Source: Methylotenera sp. (GTDB lineage: Bacteria > Pseudomonadota > Gammaproteobacteria > Burkholderiales > Methylophilaceae). From it: a stretch of DNA of 42,100 nt. Below are positions 1-8,199 of this stretch, in pieces (position 1 is the stretch's first letter; each line of letters opens with the position of its first letter). The notes below the pieces were generated by a model, which worked only from the letters and a program-made list of their open reading frames with translations, searched no databases and was not told the DNA's origin. The DNA is taken from the NCBI GenBank assembly GCA_013141075.1, contig JABFRQ010000011.1, positions 1 to 42,100 on the forward strand. The letters run 5' to 3'. A program made the position numbers and the translations under genes.

Positions 1-1038
1 TACTGTTGCCTTGTGGGCAAGCATTTTGCTTTATATGCTTTCTTTTTATACAGGCTACATCACCGCAATTATTTTTAAAACGCCTTAAATTGGCCGTTTC
101 CTTTACTGGGTTTTCTAATATTCGATCATTCAACCAATATCAGCTTTGGGCGCTTGGTTTTAATTTGTTTGCCATTATTGGCGTTTGATCTTAAAAAAAT
201 ATGCGTGCTTTTCTAAATATCGCGCTGATTGCTTGGTGGGTTTTATTGTTTTATTCAGCATCACGCGGTGTGTTACTGGCTTGGCTTGCAGGCATGTTGC
301 TAACAGCCTATGTTTATAAAAAATATGCTCGACCATTTTTACGATTGCAGATTATCAATATAGCTTTAGGGGTTTGCAGCTACTACTTACTGTTTAAAGT
401 GATTCCTGCTGCAAATGAATCTAGCTTAGTCACAGGAACAATCGCTAGAGAATCTACCGACGATCGCCTTGAATTATGGCAACAAGCAATAGTTTTAATA
501 CGCGAATCACCAATATTTGGCGTTGGGCCTATGCACTACGCTTGGCATAACCCTACCAATGGACATCCGCACAATAGCGTATTGCAACTGGCATCAGAAT
601 GGGATTGCTGGCCACTTTGATAATTTTGGCTATTACTGGCTATGGAATGTATTACTGGTTAAAAAAATTTAGTACGGCTAAGTTGCAGGCAGTAAATAAA
701 GTAGATAGTAATTTAGCTATTTTGTTATTTTTACCATCATTACTAATGCGGCGTATTCACTAGTAGATGGCGTGATTGTGACGCCTATCAGCCAAGCATT
801 AATGTTTACGATGCTTGGCCTAATGATTGGGCATTATTGTGATGGGCAACAAAGTAAGTATAGTAATGAACTCATTAAAAGCAAGTTTCAGTTTAGGCCA
901 ATTTTTGCGGCGATTGTACTGGTCGCCATGGTATGGTCAACCTTACCAGAGCTTATCAAAGGATTATCTGGGAATGAGAAAGGGTTTTCAATGGGCTACA
1001 CTGCGGCTGGCCCGCGTTTTTGGCATGAATCAAAATGA
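1..1038 (+). pseudogene. Decayed O-antigen ligase / Wzy-type membrane protein (partial)
   Basis: The fragment is homologous to the intact gene directly downstream. Shared stretches include TGFSNIRSFNQYQLW, WWVLLFYSASRGVL, TGTIARES and GLMIGHY. The reading frame is broken at least three times: near 90-105 (two bases lost relative to the intact copy, with a stop), around 175-200, near 605, and again near 735. No continuous protein is possible. The 5' end lies outside the window. The intact relative is a polytopic inner-membrane enzyme of the O-antigen ligase/polymerase (Wzy_C) superfamily. The scattered indels fit a duplicated copy decaying without selection; a chain of sequencing errors is less likely because the neighbouring copy is clean. 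Confidence 0.85.
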
Positions 1039-1098
1039 CTAAATTAGCGTGTACAATAAAGGCAAACTTAATCTATAAAAATTAAAGGTTGTTTCAAC

Positions 1099-2526
1099 AT
1101 GTTAGGCATCAAGTTTTTTGACTTTACGAAATTGCTGGTTATAGCAGCCTATATAGCATTAATCACTTTTTTACCTAGTGTTGATTTCATGCCCAACTAC
1201 ATCTACTTTCATGACAGCCAACGACTGCTTGAATTATTATTACTTGCGCTAGTTTTATTTCACTCCGTATTACTCAGATTTAATATAAGCAAGTTAACCC
1301 CACTAAAAAAGAGCCTCCAATATAGTTTTTATTTACTACTTGCTTTCAGTTTCATCTCAGTTATTTTAGCAAAATCCCCAAGACACGCTGCCATTGAAGT
1401 TTCTATTTTTGCTGGTTTATCATATTTAACTCTCTATATTGTTAACTTATTTAATGAAAACAAGGCGTTGCTAATTAAATCGCTAAGTTTCATATTATGG
1501 GCGAGCGTAACTCTTTATTTATTTGCTTTTTATGTTGGCTATTTTTCTGCCATTGCTTCTAACACCCCTCTACATTGGCCTTCGCCTTTTACTGGCTTTA
1601 ATAACATCCGGTCATTTAACCAATACCAACTTTGGCCTATAGCATTCATTACTCTACCATTATTGACTTTTAACCTTAAAAAAAATATACAGTTTTGGCT
1701 GTACTTTGCACTTTCATGTTGGTGGGTATTACTATTCTACTCGGCTTCTCGTGGCGTTTTGGTGGCTTGGCTGGTTGGAGTAATTATCACCGCGGCCATC
1801 TATAAAAAACATGCTTGGCCGTTTTTACGGATTCAGCTCATTAATATTGCAACTGGCTTTGCTGGATATTACTTTTTATTTAAAACCATCCCATCATTAC
1901 AGGGGAGCACTGTAATAACTGGCACCATAGCAAGAGAATCCACTAGCGACCGCACAGCTTTGTGGTTGGAGTGCCTAAAATTTATACAAGAAAATCCTGT
2001 ATTTGGTATAGGCCCAATGAATGCGCCTTGGCATAATTCCATAATGCTCCAACCCCATAATAGTTTATTGCAACTCGCTTCAGAATGGGGCTTGCCAGCT
2101 ACTTTTATCATATTAGCAATTGCAGGCTACGGTATCGCTCAATGGCTAAAGAAATTCAATATCAATACTCTAGAAAGTCAATCTAGTTTAGATAAAAACT
2201 TAGCGGTTATATTATTCTTCACCATAATGACAAATGCCGTATATTCATTAGTTGACGGTGTGATTGTTATGCCTATCAGCCAAGTACTCATGTTTTCTAT
2301 GATAGGACTGATGATTGGGCACTACTCATATGATAATTTAGCTAGCCCTCAAGAAAGTTACAAAGTAAAACTCTTTTCATTTTGGAGGTTCTTTGCGCTT
2401 CTCACTTTAATTGCCCTTATTTGGTCTACTCTTCCAGAAATCATTCAAGGACTTAGTCGCTATCAAAGGGGATTTTCTATGGGGCCAAACACCATCAACC
2501 CACGTATTTGGCTACAAATTCGCTAG
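1099..2526 (+). CDS. O-antigen ligase family membrane protein
   Basis: This 475-residue polytopic membrane protein has around ten hydrophobic segments. The Wzy_C-type core lies in the middle: SASRGVL at about residue 217, then a long periplasmic loop containing TGTIARES, IGPM, a conserved WHN and QPHN, and LLQLASEWG. Such proteins transfer or polymerise undecaprenyl-linked glycans in the periplasm (O-antigen ligase, Wzy polymerase or PglL-type O-oligosaccharyltransferase). The sequence alone does not separate these options. It follows a decayed paralogue by 60 bp, so the pair is a tandem duplication. The start ATG at 1099 follows a purine-rich stretch (AAAGG) at about 15 nt. Confidence 0.75.
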   Translation: MLGIKFFDFTKLLVIAAYIALITFLPSVDFMPNYIYFHDSQRLLELLLLALVLFHSVLLRFNISKLTPLKKSLQYSFYLLLAFSFISVILAKSPRHAAIEVSIFAGLSYLTLYIVNLFNENKALLIKSLSFILWASVTLYLFAFYVGYFSAIASNTPLHWPSPFTGFNNIRSFNQYQLWPIAFITLPLLTFNLKKNIQFWLYFALSCWWVLLFYSASRGVLVAWLVGVIITAAIYKKHAWPFLRIQLINIATGFAGYYFLFKTIPSLQGSTVITGTIARESTSDRTALWLECLKFIQENPVFGIGPMNAPWHNSIMLQPHNSLLQLASEWGLPATFIILAIAGYGIAQWLKKFNINTLESQSSLDKNLAVILFFTIMTNAVYSLVDGVIVMPISQVLMFSMIGLMIGHYSYDNLASPQESYKVKLFSFWRFFALLTLIALIWSTLPEIIQGLSRYQRGFSMGPNTINPRIWLQIR

Positions 2527-2608
2527 TTGCTATTACTTAAAAGAAAAAAGATATTAATCCGACTTAAATTACTAACAGCTTATAACTAACCGCCAATTAA
2601 TATATAAG

Positions 2609-2780
2609 CTAGCCAGCTCTAGTCCCACCTTTTAACACTACTGCCTTAAACCCGCTTTGCACCAATATAAACGCGGCGGCGGAGCTGCGGCGGCCTGTTT
2701 GGCAATAGCTGATGTAGGTTTTATTGGGGTCTAAATTTCTGGCGTGTTTGCGAATTTCATCGAGTGGCAGGTTAATTGCG
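2609..2780 (-). pseudogene. Rhodanese-domain 3' fragment of the prophage-split cNMP-binding gene
   Basis: This fragment encodes the last 57 residues of the host gene whose N-terminal part lies at 39891-40882. It starts at HAINLPLDEIRKH and includes the rhodanese active-site loop CQTGRRSS, with the presumed catalytic Cys, ending in GGTRAG. Upstream reading on this strand runs into prophage sequence at 2781. The apparent longer frame beginning MFRTVQ (from 2875) is therefore a phage-host chimera with no visible ribosome-binding site. It is probably untranslated unless a phage promoter reads out of the prophage. Confidence 0.88.
2775..2780. repeat. Target-site duplication, left copy (ATTGCG)
   Basis: The hexamer ATTGCG abuts the TGAAGCGG prophage tip and is repeated at 39891-39896 after the other tip. 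Collapsing the two copies restores the reading frame of the rhodanese gene (aca ggc gca att aac ctg on the minus strand). Confidence 0.85.
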
Positions 2781-2823
2781 TGAAGCGGCGCGAGATAAAT
2801 TGGGCATTTTTTGTGAGATAAAT
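2781..2823 (+). other. Prophage end (attR-like) with two transposase-site repeats
   Basis: The tip begins TGAAGCGGCGC, which matches my recollection of the terminal bases of the Mu right end. GAGATAAAT follows at 2792-2800 and 2815-2823, that is 11 and 34 nt from the tip and 23 nt apart. The opposite end has the same repeats at the same distances, as expected for paired MuA-type binding sites. Confidence 0.8.
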
Positions 2824-2836
2824 GGGTTATGATTAA

Positions 2837-2873
2837 GTTTCGTACTGTGCAATATATTTGTACAGTACGAAAC
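2837..2873. repeat. 12-bp perfect inverted repeat downstream of dam
   Basis: Arms GTTTCGTACTGT (2837-2848) and ACAGTACGAAAC (2862-2873) are separated by 13 nt. The repeat lies just after the dam stop codon (2889) and 56 nt inside the prophage tip. It could end the late transcript, although no strong U tract follows on the minus strand. Alternatively it is a protein-binding site, since part of it (GTTTC-N5-GTGCAATA) recurs near the other prophage end. Confidence 0.6.
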
Positions 2874-2888
2874 AACTTAGGTAGTTTA

Positions 2889-3692
2889 TCACTCTAGTTT
2901 GTAGTTTGCTATGAGTAGTTCTGTGACTTGTTTGCCTTCGTTCATGCTGATGCTATAGCGTGTTTTTACTTCTTTAAATTCATAGCCTGCAAATAATTCT
3001 CGTATCTCAGGTACATTATTGATGCTGATTAGCCATTTGCCTTGGCAGGCTTTTAGTAGGTCTCTTAGGTGTTCAAAGTCGGCTTTGGTGAATAGGTTTT
3101 TGCCGTAGTCGTTTTCGCAGTTCCAATAGGGTGGGTCTATATAAAAGAATACGTCTTTGCCATCGTAGCGTTTTATCAGCTCGTGGTAGGGTAGGTTTTC
3201 AATGTTGACTTGGCTTAGGCGTAGGTGGGCTTCTGATAAATCTTCTTCTAGCCGTAGTAGGTTTAAGCGCGGTTTTGTGCTGTTGGACACTCCGTAGCTT
3301 TGGCTAACTATTTTAGCGCCAAAGGCGTTTTTTACTAGGTAGTAGAATCTGGCTGCACGTTGTATGTCAGTGAGTGTACTTTCATCTATGCGCTGTAGCC
3401 TTGCAAATTCTTCGCGGCTCACTAGTGACCATTTGAAGTAGCGCACAAACTCTTCTAGGTGATTTTGAATCACGCGGTATAAACAGATGAGGTCGCCGTT
3501 GATGTCGTTGATGACTTCTACCTTGCTGGCGTCTTTACGAAAGAGTACCCACGCAGCACCTGCAAATACCTCTACGTAACATGTATGTTTGGGTATTAGA
3601 GGGATGATGGTACTGGTGAGTTTGGATTTACCACCGACCCATGCCAGTGGTGATTTACGTTGGGTTGTTAATGAGCGGCTTTGATTCGCCAT
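2889..3692 (-). CDS. dam: DNA adenine N6-methyltransferase (D12 class)
   Basis: This 267-residue protein has the D12-class (Dam-type) motifs in the usual order. The AdoMet-binding motif I is WVGGK at residues 18-22 followed by VEVFAGA at 40-46, and the catalytic motif IV is DPPY at 186-189. It methylates adenine N6, probably to protect phage DNA from host restriction. It follows com by 28 bp at the prophage end, the position where Mu carries the mom modification gene, so it is a functional replacement for Mom. The SD (AGGAG) is partly inside a small stem, which suggests translational control by Com. The target sequence cannot be read from the protein. Confidence 0.9.
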   Translation of the reverse strand: MANQSRSLTTQRKSPLAWVGGKSKLTSTIIPLIPKHTCYVEVFAGAAWVLFRKDASKVEVINDINGDLICLYRVIQNHLEEFVRYFKWSLVSREEFARLQRIDESTLTDIQRAARFYYLVKNAFGAKIVSQSYGVSNSTKPRLNLLRLEEDLSEAHLRLSQVNIENLPYHELIKRYDGKDVFFYIDPPYWNCENDYGKNLFTKADFEHLRDLLKACQGKWLISINNVPEIRELFAGYEFKEVKTRYSISMNEGKQVTELLIANYKLE

Positions 3693-3697
3693 GATGA

Positions 3698-3717
3698 CTC
3701 CTATATAGTTGTATAGG
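3698..3717 (-). promoter_or_regulatory. Hairpin covering the dam ribosome-binding site
   Basis: On the minus strand CCTATA (3717-3712) can pair with TATAGG (3705-3700) around a 6-nt loop. The last three stem bases belong to the SD AGGAG (3702-3698), seven bases before the dam ATG. In Mu, Com opens a comparable inhibitory stem at mom. The 6-bp AT-rich stem here is weak, so its role is inferred. Confidence 0.45.
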
Positions 3718-3720
3718 CGT

Positions 3721-3852
3721 TCATGACGCTCCGTATTGATTTATTAACCCACAGCGTGGGCATTTGATACCTAGATTTACTACAATGCCTTCAGCTAACT
3801 TTTTATTGCATTTACTACATCTAAATTCTGTGTTGCTCTTTCTATATGTCAT
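3721..3852 (-). CDS. com: Com-like zinc-ribbon translational regulator
   Basis: This 43-residue protein has two CxxC pairs: C12/C15 (CSKC) and C31/C34 (CPRC). That pattern, length and the CPRC motif match the Mu Com family, small zinc proteins that bind mRNA and switch on translation of the adjacent DNA-modification gene. The ATG at 3852 follows AGGTGA. The stop overlaps nothing, and dam starts 28 bp further on. The com plus methyltransferase pairing and the location at the prophage end support the call. An overlapping plus-strand frame (3764-3982) is a shadow. Confidence 0.82.
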   Translation of the reverse strand: MTYRKSNTEFRCSKCNKKLAEGIVVNLGIKCPRCGLINQYGAS

Positions 3853-3935
3853 ACGGGTCACCTATAATGACGCTGCCCACGTGGGTGGCAGGGTCTTGGT
3901 TAATCCGTACTACGCTTACGGTGAGACGGGTGGTT

Positions 3936-3953
3936 TTAATCCTGCTAGATTAA
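3936..3953 (-). promoter_or_regulatory. Hyphenated palindrome upstream of com
   Basis: TTAATC and GATTAA are separated by six bases, about 84-101 bp upstream of the com start. The Mu activator C recognises a hyphenated palindrome with a 6-bp spacer (TTAT-N6-ATAA) at the mom promoter. The similar layout suggests an activator site for the com-dam transcript. No binding evidence is available from sequence. Confidence 0.4.
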
Positions 3954-3982
3954 GGCCACTCGCCCTGTTTTTTAATTTGTGA

Positions 3983-4264
3983 TTAAACTAGGCTGGCACG
4001 CAATACTACAATCTGCGCATCAATGCCTGCGAGCCAGCCATTATCTACGCCTAGCAGGGCTTCACGTAGGCGGCGCTGGGTGATGCTGGCTTCTAGTGTT
4101 TGAATTTCAGCCATCGTGATGGCTAGTGCTGTAGGTGGCACAATGATTGATAATGCATCAACCTCTGCCTGTGTCATTAACACTTTATTTAAAATTAAAT
4201 GGTCTTGCGAATTATCAGCTGCATAGGCAAAAACATGGTTGTTTGCATCTTTGTAATATTTCAT
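3983..4264 (-). CDS. Probable tail-fibre assembly protein
   Basis: This 93-residue protein starts MKYYKDANNHVFAY, the style of phage tail-fibre assembly (Tfa-like) proteins. It lies directly after the tail-fibre gene (18-bp gap) with a good SD (AAGGAC). The C-terminal half is a predicted helical segment (ITMAEIQTLEASITQRRLREAL). These chaperones help trimerise the fibre tip. The assignment rests on the position and the N-terminal pattern; no catalytic motif is expected. Confidence 0.6.
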   Translation of the reverse strand: MKYYKDANNHVFAYAADNSQDHLILNKVLMTQAEVDALSIIVPPTALAITMAEIQTLEASITQRRLREALLGVDNGWLAGIDAQIVVLRASLV

Positions 4265-4282
4265 TTTATTGTCCTTATTTAG

Positions 4283-5488
4283 TTATCTAAACTCATGCCA
4301 AGCAATAATCGCACCGTTGCTAGAACTGGCAGAGTACACAGCGCCATTAGGAATTATTATTGAGCCTGCAACTGGCCCATCATTTGAGTTGATACTCGAC
4401 CATGCAATAACGATAGATAAACCATCTACAATTACTATTAACTCACCATTAGCGATAATATTTCTATTTGCTAAAAGATTTAGAAAAATATTGCGCCCTG
4501 TAGAATTGGTATAATTAACATTTTCTAACCTAGTTGCAGTCATATTTTGCCAAGCTTGCGCGCCTACTACACCACCACTAAAATTAGCTGTGCCGCTCGT
4601 CACCAACCATTTACGATTAGCAATTGCTGGGTTAGATATTGCTTCACCAGCTGCAATAACAAAGGTTTCACCTGGCAATAGAGTAATTACTGTGCTGTTG
4701 TTCACATTATCAAAACTATCAACACCATCGCCAAGACTATCACATCTAACAACCGCATTAAAAGTTGGGCTGTTATTTTTAAAATAATATCTTGCGCCAG
4801 TGGGTAATAATTCTCGTAATGGTAATTCAAGATTTATAAGCCCAATTTGGTCGTTGATGATAATTAACTTATTGGCCTCTTGTGCTGAGAGTGTAGTGCT
4901 AGTGCTGATATTGACTACACCTGAAAATTTTGGGCTTTCATTTGCTTTTTCTACAATTAGCCAGGTGGCTAAAACGCCTCCTACAACAATTTCGCCAGCA
5001 GCAATTAACAATGTTTGTGATGGCTGAATAGTAATTACGTTAGCTAAGCTTACACCGTCAAATACGTCGGTGCCATTAGCTACTAATTCTATTGATGAAG
5101 TGGCCGACATATTTTTAAACGCAAATACTGAGCCTATTGGGCAAAGCGCAATTGATGGTAAATTTACATCTGTTGCTACTGTGCTGTTAAACACAATTAA
5201 CCTATTTAAATCAGCAGGGGTTAGTGTGGTTGGCATGCTGATAACTAATACATCACGGTAGGCGGGGCTGTCGCTTAACAATAAGGCTTCATCTGGGGTT
5301 AAATATTGTGGGTGTGGGTCAGCTGCTAAGGCATGGGCATCAGCTTGGTTTTTTAAAAATAGCGTGCGGTTGGCCAGCTGGTTTGAGGCTAAATTACTAA
5401 TGCCGTTTAAACCGCCTTGTACTGCATCGGTGGTTTCGAGCTGGTAAATTCCAGCTTCAAAATTACTAATTTCGGTTAAGTCTGCCAT
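4283..5488 (-). CDS. Tail fibre protein (P2 H-like position)
   Basis: This 401-residue protein follows the I gene in a TAAATG junction with SD GGAG. The N-terminus carries ADAHALAADPHPQYLT, a phage-fibre HxxxxxDPHPQY motif near residues 50-65. Two internal repeats follow, of the type LNRLIVFNST...LPSI and ANKLIIINDQ...LELPL, each followed by a GDGVDSFD/GTDVFDGV segment, so the shaft is built of duplicated modules. The C-terminus ends in AIIAWHEFR. It should attach to the baseplate and recognise the host surface. The receptor cannot be predicted. Confidence 0.75.
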   Translation of the reverse strand: MADLTEISNFEAGIYQLETTDAVQGGLNGISNLASNQLANRTLFLKNQADAHALAADPHPQYLTPDEALLLSDSPAYRDVLVISMPTTLTPADLNRLIVFNSTVATDVNLPSIALCPIGSVFAFKNMSATSSIELVANGTDVFDGVSLANVITIQPSQTLLIAAGEIVVGGVLATWLIVEKANESPKFSGVVNISTSTTLSAQEANKLIIINDQIGLINLELPLRELLPTGARYYFKNNSPTFNAVVRCDSLGDGVDSFDNVNNSTVITLLPGETFVIAAGEAISNPAIANRKWLVTSGTANFSGGVVGAQAWQNMTATRLENVNYTNSTGRNIFLNLLANRNIIANGELIVIVDGLSIVIAWSSINSNDGPVAGSIIIPNGAVYSASSSNGAIIAWHEFR

Positions 5489-6088
5489 TTAATATGCTCC
5501 ATATGAGTAAGTGCCATCGTGTGAAATGGCACTGTTGTAAAATAATTGATTTTTAAGCACTATTTGGTATAGGTGGCAGCGCGCAGGTGCCCAGTTTTTT
5601 AACATGCGTTTAATGGCATTGGCTTGTGCAAATGTCATGGTCAAAAAGTAAACTACTACGCGATAATCTGCCCATTGGCTGCCATTGCCACCATATAAGC
5701 TCCAGCCATCATGTGCGATGGTGCTATTATAAAAACGGCCAATGCGGCCTTCTTCAAGGCCTATGCTAGTAAAGCCAAATAATCCAAAGCAGTAATAAAT
5801 AGCCTCTGGTGTGCCTTTTATACGGTGCAAGGCAATGGCACTTTTGAGTAGGTCGCGCTGTTTTTGCTCGGTATCTGCAAATTCCCAGCCATCGCCAATT
5901 AAGCTAAATTGCTCGGCTAATGAGGGCAAGACTGAGCTATCTACATTAGTAAAGTTGTATAGCAGCATATTAGGTAAATTAAGCTTACCTGCAGCGTCTG
6001 CACTTAATATTTCAAGCGCGCGCAGCGTTAAGTCACGATTTAACGCAGGGGGCAATAAGCTTGGGGTTTTAGCAAATTTACTAGCCAT
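5489..6088 (-). CDS. I: Phage tail protein I (baseplate)
   Basis: This 199-residue protein has the P2 gpI family pattern: an N-terminal LLPPALNRDLTLRALE, a central EFADTEQKQRDLLKSAIALHR and IKGTPEAI. It overlaps J by 8 bp, and the order W-J-I-H is as in P2. It is a wedge component between baseplate protein J and the tail fibres. Two similar short segments near the end (FYNSTIAHDGWSLYGG and FYNSAISHDGTYSYGAY) form an internal repeat. Confidence 0.85.
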   Translation of the reverse strand: MASKFAKTPSLLPPALNRDLTLRALEILSADAAGKLNLPNMLLYNFTNVDSSVLPSLAEQFSLIGDGWEFADTEQKQRDLLKSAIALHRIKGTPEAIYYCFGLFGFTSIGLEEGRIGRFYNSTIAHDGWSLYGGNGSQWADYRVVVYFLTMTFAQANAIKRMLKNWAPARCHLYQIVLKNQLFYNSAISHDGTYSYGAY

Positions 6089-7199
6089 TGGCTACGCCTG
6101 CAATGGTGATGTTGATATTGGTGCAATTTGCCCATGCCATTACATCTAGCTGAATATCAGCCGCTGGGCTGATTAAATCTACTTTATAAACACCATAGCC
6201 ATGCAGTACATCAATAATTTGGGTGCGTACAATATCTTTGCCAAGGGTGACATTGCTGGTGGCCACAAAATTATTGATGGCAATATTGGCAGCATTTAAA
6301 GCAATGGCGGCATCGGCAGTATCATAAATAGTGAGCTGCGCATCTATAGTAAATGTTTGGTTAATTGGGTCTTTAACAAATACGGTATCACACAGTGGGC
6401 GCACGGTTTCTGCAGCGCACTTTTCAAGTACCTGGTCTTTAATAATGGTACTGGGTAATCCAGTTTTAGTGAGTGGGTAAATATCTACTTGGCCACCAAT
6501 GGGGCTGTGGATGGCCACATCAATAATGTTTTGGTTGGCTGATCGGGCATGAAACTTATAAGCACCAATGCTGCCTGCATTGGTAAAGCTTTCAGGCGCT
6601 AATACAATGCGCTCGCGGAGTTGTTCATCATCTTCATACTCAATGCCATCTGCACTTTGGGTAATATTATTAACACTCACAATATCAATGCCAGCTACTA
6701 CATTGACTAGGTTGTTAATTTGACCAATGGCAAAACCATTGCCAATAATGCCAACTACGCTACAGGCGGCAGGTACATCAATGGTTGAGATATTTGCGGG
6801 TATGGTGGTATTTTCAGTAGTTAAAAATACCACATTACCACTGGCCACAGCCGTGCCGATTGGCAAGACTAATGGCGTAATGGCCGCATTTAAATTAAAC
6901 CGCAATAGCGTATTGGCTGCACGCGGCAATAGGCGGGTTACGCCAATGTTTTCACCAATATAATCGAGCATGGGCGCACGGCTGAAGCGTACTAAATTCA
7001 GCTTGGCGGCGTCTTGTATGCCTTCACGCAATAAGCTTTCACGATACGCAATAACATCTACTAAAATGCGCTCAACTTGCGCTGGGTAGAGCGCCCGCCC
7101 AGTGAGGCTTTGAAACTGGGTAATAAGCTCAAGCACTACTGCATCGGGGTCGCGGTCAATAAAGCTTGGCTCTGGTAAGTTACGGTCTAAAATAGTCAT
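6081..7199 (-). CDS. J: Baseplate assembly protein J
   Basis: This is a P2 gpJ-like baseplate wedge protein of about 372 residues. The N-terminus TILDRNLPEPSFIDRDPDAVVLELI and the AAKLNLVRFSRAPMLDYIGENIGVTRL segment are typical of the family. The frame opens at 7214, but the second Met (7199), directly after the W stop codon, gives the family-like start and avoids a 14-bp overlap. It pairs with W and I in wedge assembly. The 3' end overlaps the I gene by 8 bp. Confidence 0.87.
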   Translation of the reverse strand: MTILDRNLPEPSFIDRDPDAVVLELITQFQSLTGRALYPAQVERILVDVIAYRESLLREGIQDAAKLNLVRFSRAPMLDYIGENIGVTRLLPRAANTLLRFNLNAAITPLVLPIGTAVASGNVVFLTTENTTIPANISTIDVPAACSVVGIIGNGFAIGQINNLVNVVAGIDIVSVNNITQSADGIEYEDDEQLRERIVLAPESFTNAGSIGAYKFHARSANQNIIDVAIHSPIGGQVDIYPLTKTGLPSTIIKDQVLEKCAAETVRPLCDTVFVKDPINQTFTIDAQLTIYDTADAAIALNAANIAINNFVATSNVTLGKDIVRTQIIDVLHGYGVYKVDLISPAADIQLDVMAWANCTNINITIAGVANG

Positions 7200-7200
7200 A

Positions 7201-7611
7201 TTAGTTAGGTGCACCCAATACCAAGTTAGTTACAAAATTTTCTAGCGTAATGCCATTGGCAAATTGCCAGGTGACGGCCACATTAAATGCCGCAATATCA
7301 CTCATATTCACGGCTACTTTTACAATGCTGGCGCGTGGCTCCCATGCATTGAGTGCATCTACAATTTCACGCACTAAATGTGGGCGCGCTGTATTCACAG
7401 GATAATCAATATAATCTTGGCAATTACTGCCAAATGTGGGGCGCAGCGGGTCGCTACCCTTAGGCGTGCTTAAAATTATGCTGATACACTGGTTAATATC
7501 ATCAATATCAATCACTACATTATTAAATTGGTCATCAAGCAGGCCAAGGCCAGTGTGCGATAAAGCCAACTGGTGAAACTGAGATTTAATAGGCAATGTT
7601 GAGGTTGTCAT
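7201..7611 (-). CDS. W: Baseplate protein W (gp25-like)
   Basis: This 136-residue protein belongs to the gp25/W family, with the signature ILSTPKGSDPLRPTFG at residues 48-63 and EIVDALNAWEPRASI at about 90. It forms the inner baseplate wedge. The 54-bp gap to V is large for this operon. The start codon has no visible SD; instead a CGC-ATCAT-GCG stem abuts it and a CTTTAAT promoter-like box lies 35 nt upstream. W, J, I, fibre, assembly protein, Com and Dam may therefore form a separate late transcript. Confidence 0.87.
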   Translation of the reverse strand: MTTSTLPIKSQFHQLALSHTGLGLLDDQFNNVVIDIDDINQCISIILSTPKGSDPLRPTFGSNCQDYIDYPVNTARPHLVREIVDALNAWEPRASIVKVAVNMSDIAAFNVAVTWQFANGITLENFVTNLVLGAPN

Positions 7612-7661
7612 AAGCGCTATGATGGCGTAAATGCAAGTATTGATGAATTAAAGTGCTTGAA
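7612..7661 (-). promoter_or_regulatory. Late promoter module upstream of W
   Basis: On the minus strand TTCAAGCACTTTAAT (7661-7647) is followed 35 nt later by the W start. CGCCATCATAGCG (7627-7615) lies just before the ATG. The same box and stem-loop arrangement occurs before gp36, protease I and lysozyme. CTTTAAT is taken as a -10-like box. Confidence 0.6.
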
Positions 7662-7665
7662 AGGT

Positions 7666-8199
7666 TTACATTGCATTATTTGGCGGCTGCGTTGTGCCGC
7701 CTTGCGGGTCAGCATGGCCATGCGCATTATAGCTTTGGCGCATAGATTGCATGGTTTTACCTAATGCATCACATAGGTCTTTTATTTCACCTGTTACCTC
7801 AAGCAGCGCGGTTTGAAAGCGTATTTTTAAGGCTGTTACTGTAAAAATTCCAGTAGTGATCACTTCAACATCGCCTGTGGCGCGGTTAATTTTAAAGATT
7901 ACCTTGTTGCCAAACTGCAAACTTGTTTCATCAGCTGAAATTGCAGGCGCAGGCGTGGGTGCGCTATAAATTGCACCGAGTATGCAGCCATCTTCTAATC
8001 TATCATCTAGCAGGCATTGCACGTGTTCGCCAATGTCAAGCCACCAAGCTGATTTATCAATACTGGTTTTATGAAAAGTCATGGGCAACCATTGGCTTAC
8101 TAAATCATCTAATTCAGCAAATTGCACCTTGGCAAAGCCTGCTTTTGCTTCAACCACAATGCCAGTTTTAAAGCTTACGCCACCTGTATTTTTAACCAT
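7666..8199 (-). CDS. V: Baseplate spike protein V
   Basis: This 177-residue protein is the membrane-piercing spike of P2-type tails. It has an N-terminal OB-fold region (GIVVEAKAGFAKVQFAE...), a triple-helical beta region, and an apex with HGHADPQGGTTQPP near the C-terminus. The HxH pair there is the usual iron-binding apex. It starts in a TAATG overlap with the D gene, so the two are translationally coupled. Confidence 0.85.
   Translation of the reverse strand: MVKNTGGVSFKTGIVVEAKAGFAKVQFAELDDLVSQWLPMTFHKTSIDKSAWWLDIGEHVQCLLDDRLEDGCILGAIYSAPTPAPAISADETSLQFGNKVIFKINRATGDVEVITTGIFTVTALKIRFQTALLEVTGEIKDLCDALGKTMQSMRQSYNAHGHADPQGGTTQPPNNAM

Noticed and set aside
2837..2873. Inverted repeat as a certain Rho-independent terminator
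   Set aside because: No U tract follows the stem on the dam strand, so it is listed as a repeat of uncertain role.
2609..2875. A separate small rhodanese gene starting MFRTVQ
   Set aside because: Its first 32 codons are prophage-end sequence. The host part joins in frame to the fragment at 39891-40882.
3764..3982. Plus-strand 72-residue open frame
   Set aside because: It overlaps the better supported Com-like gene on the other strand and has no family features.
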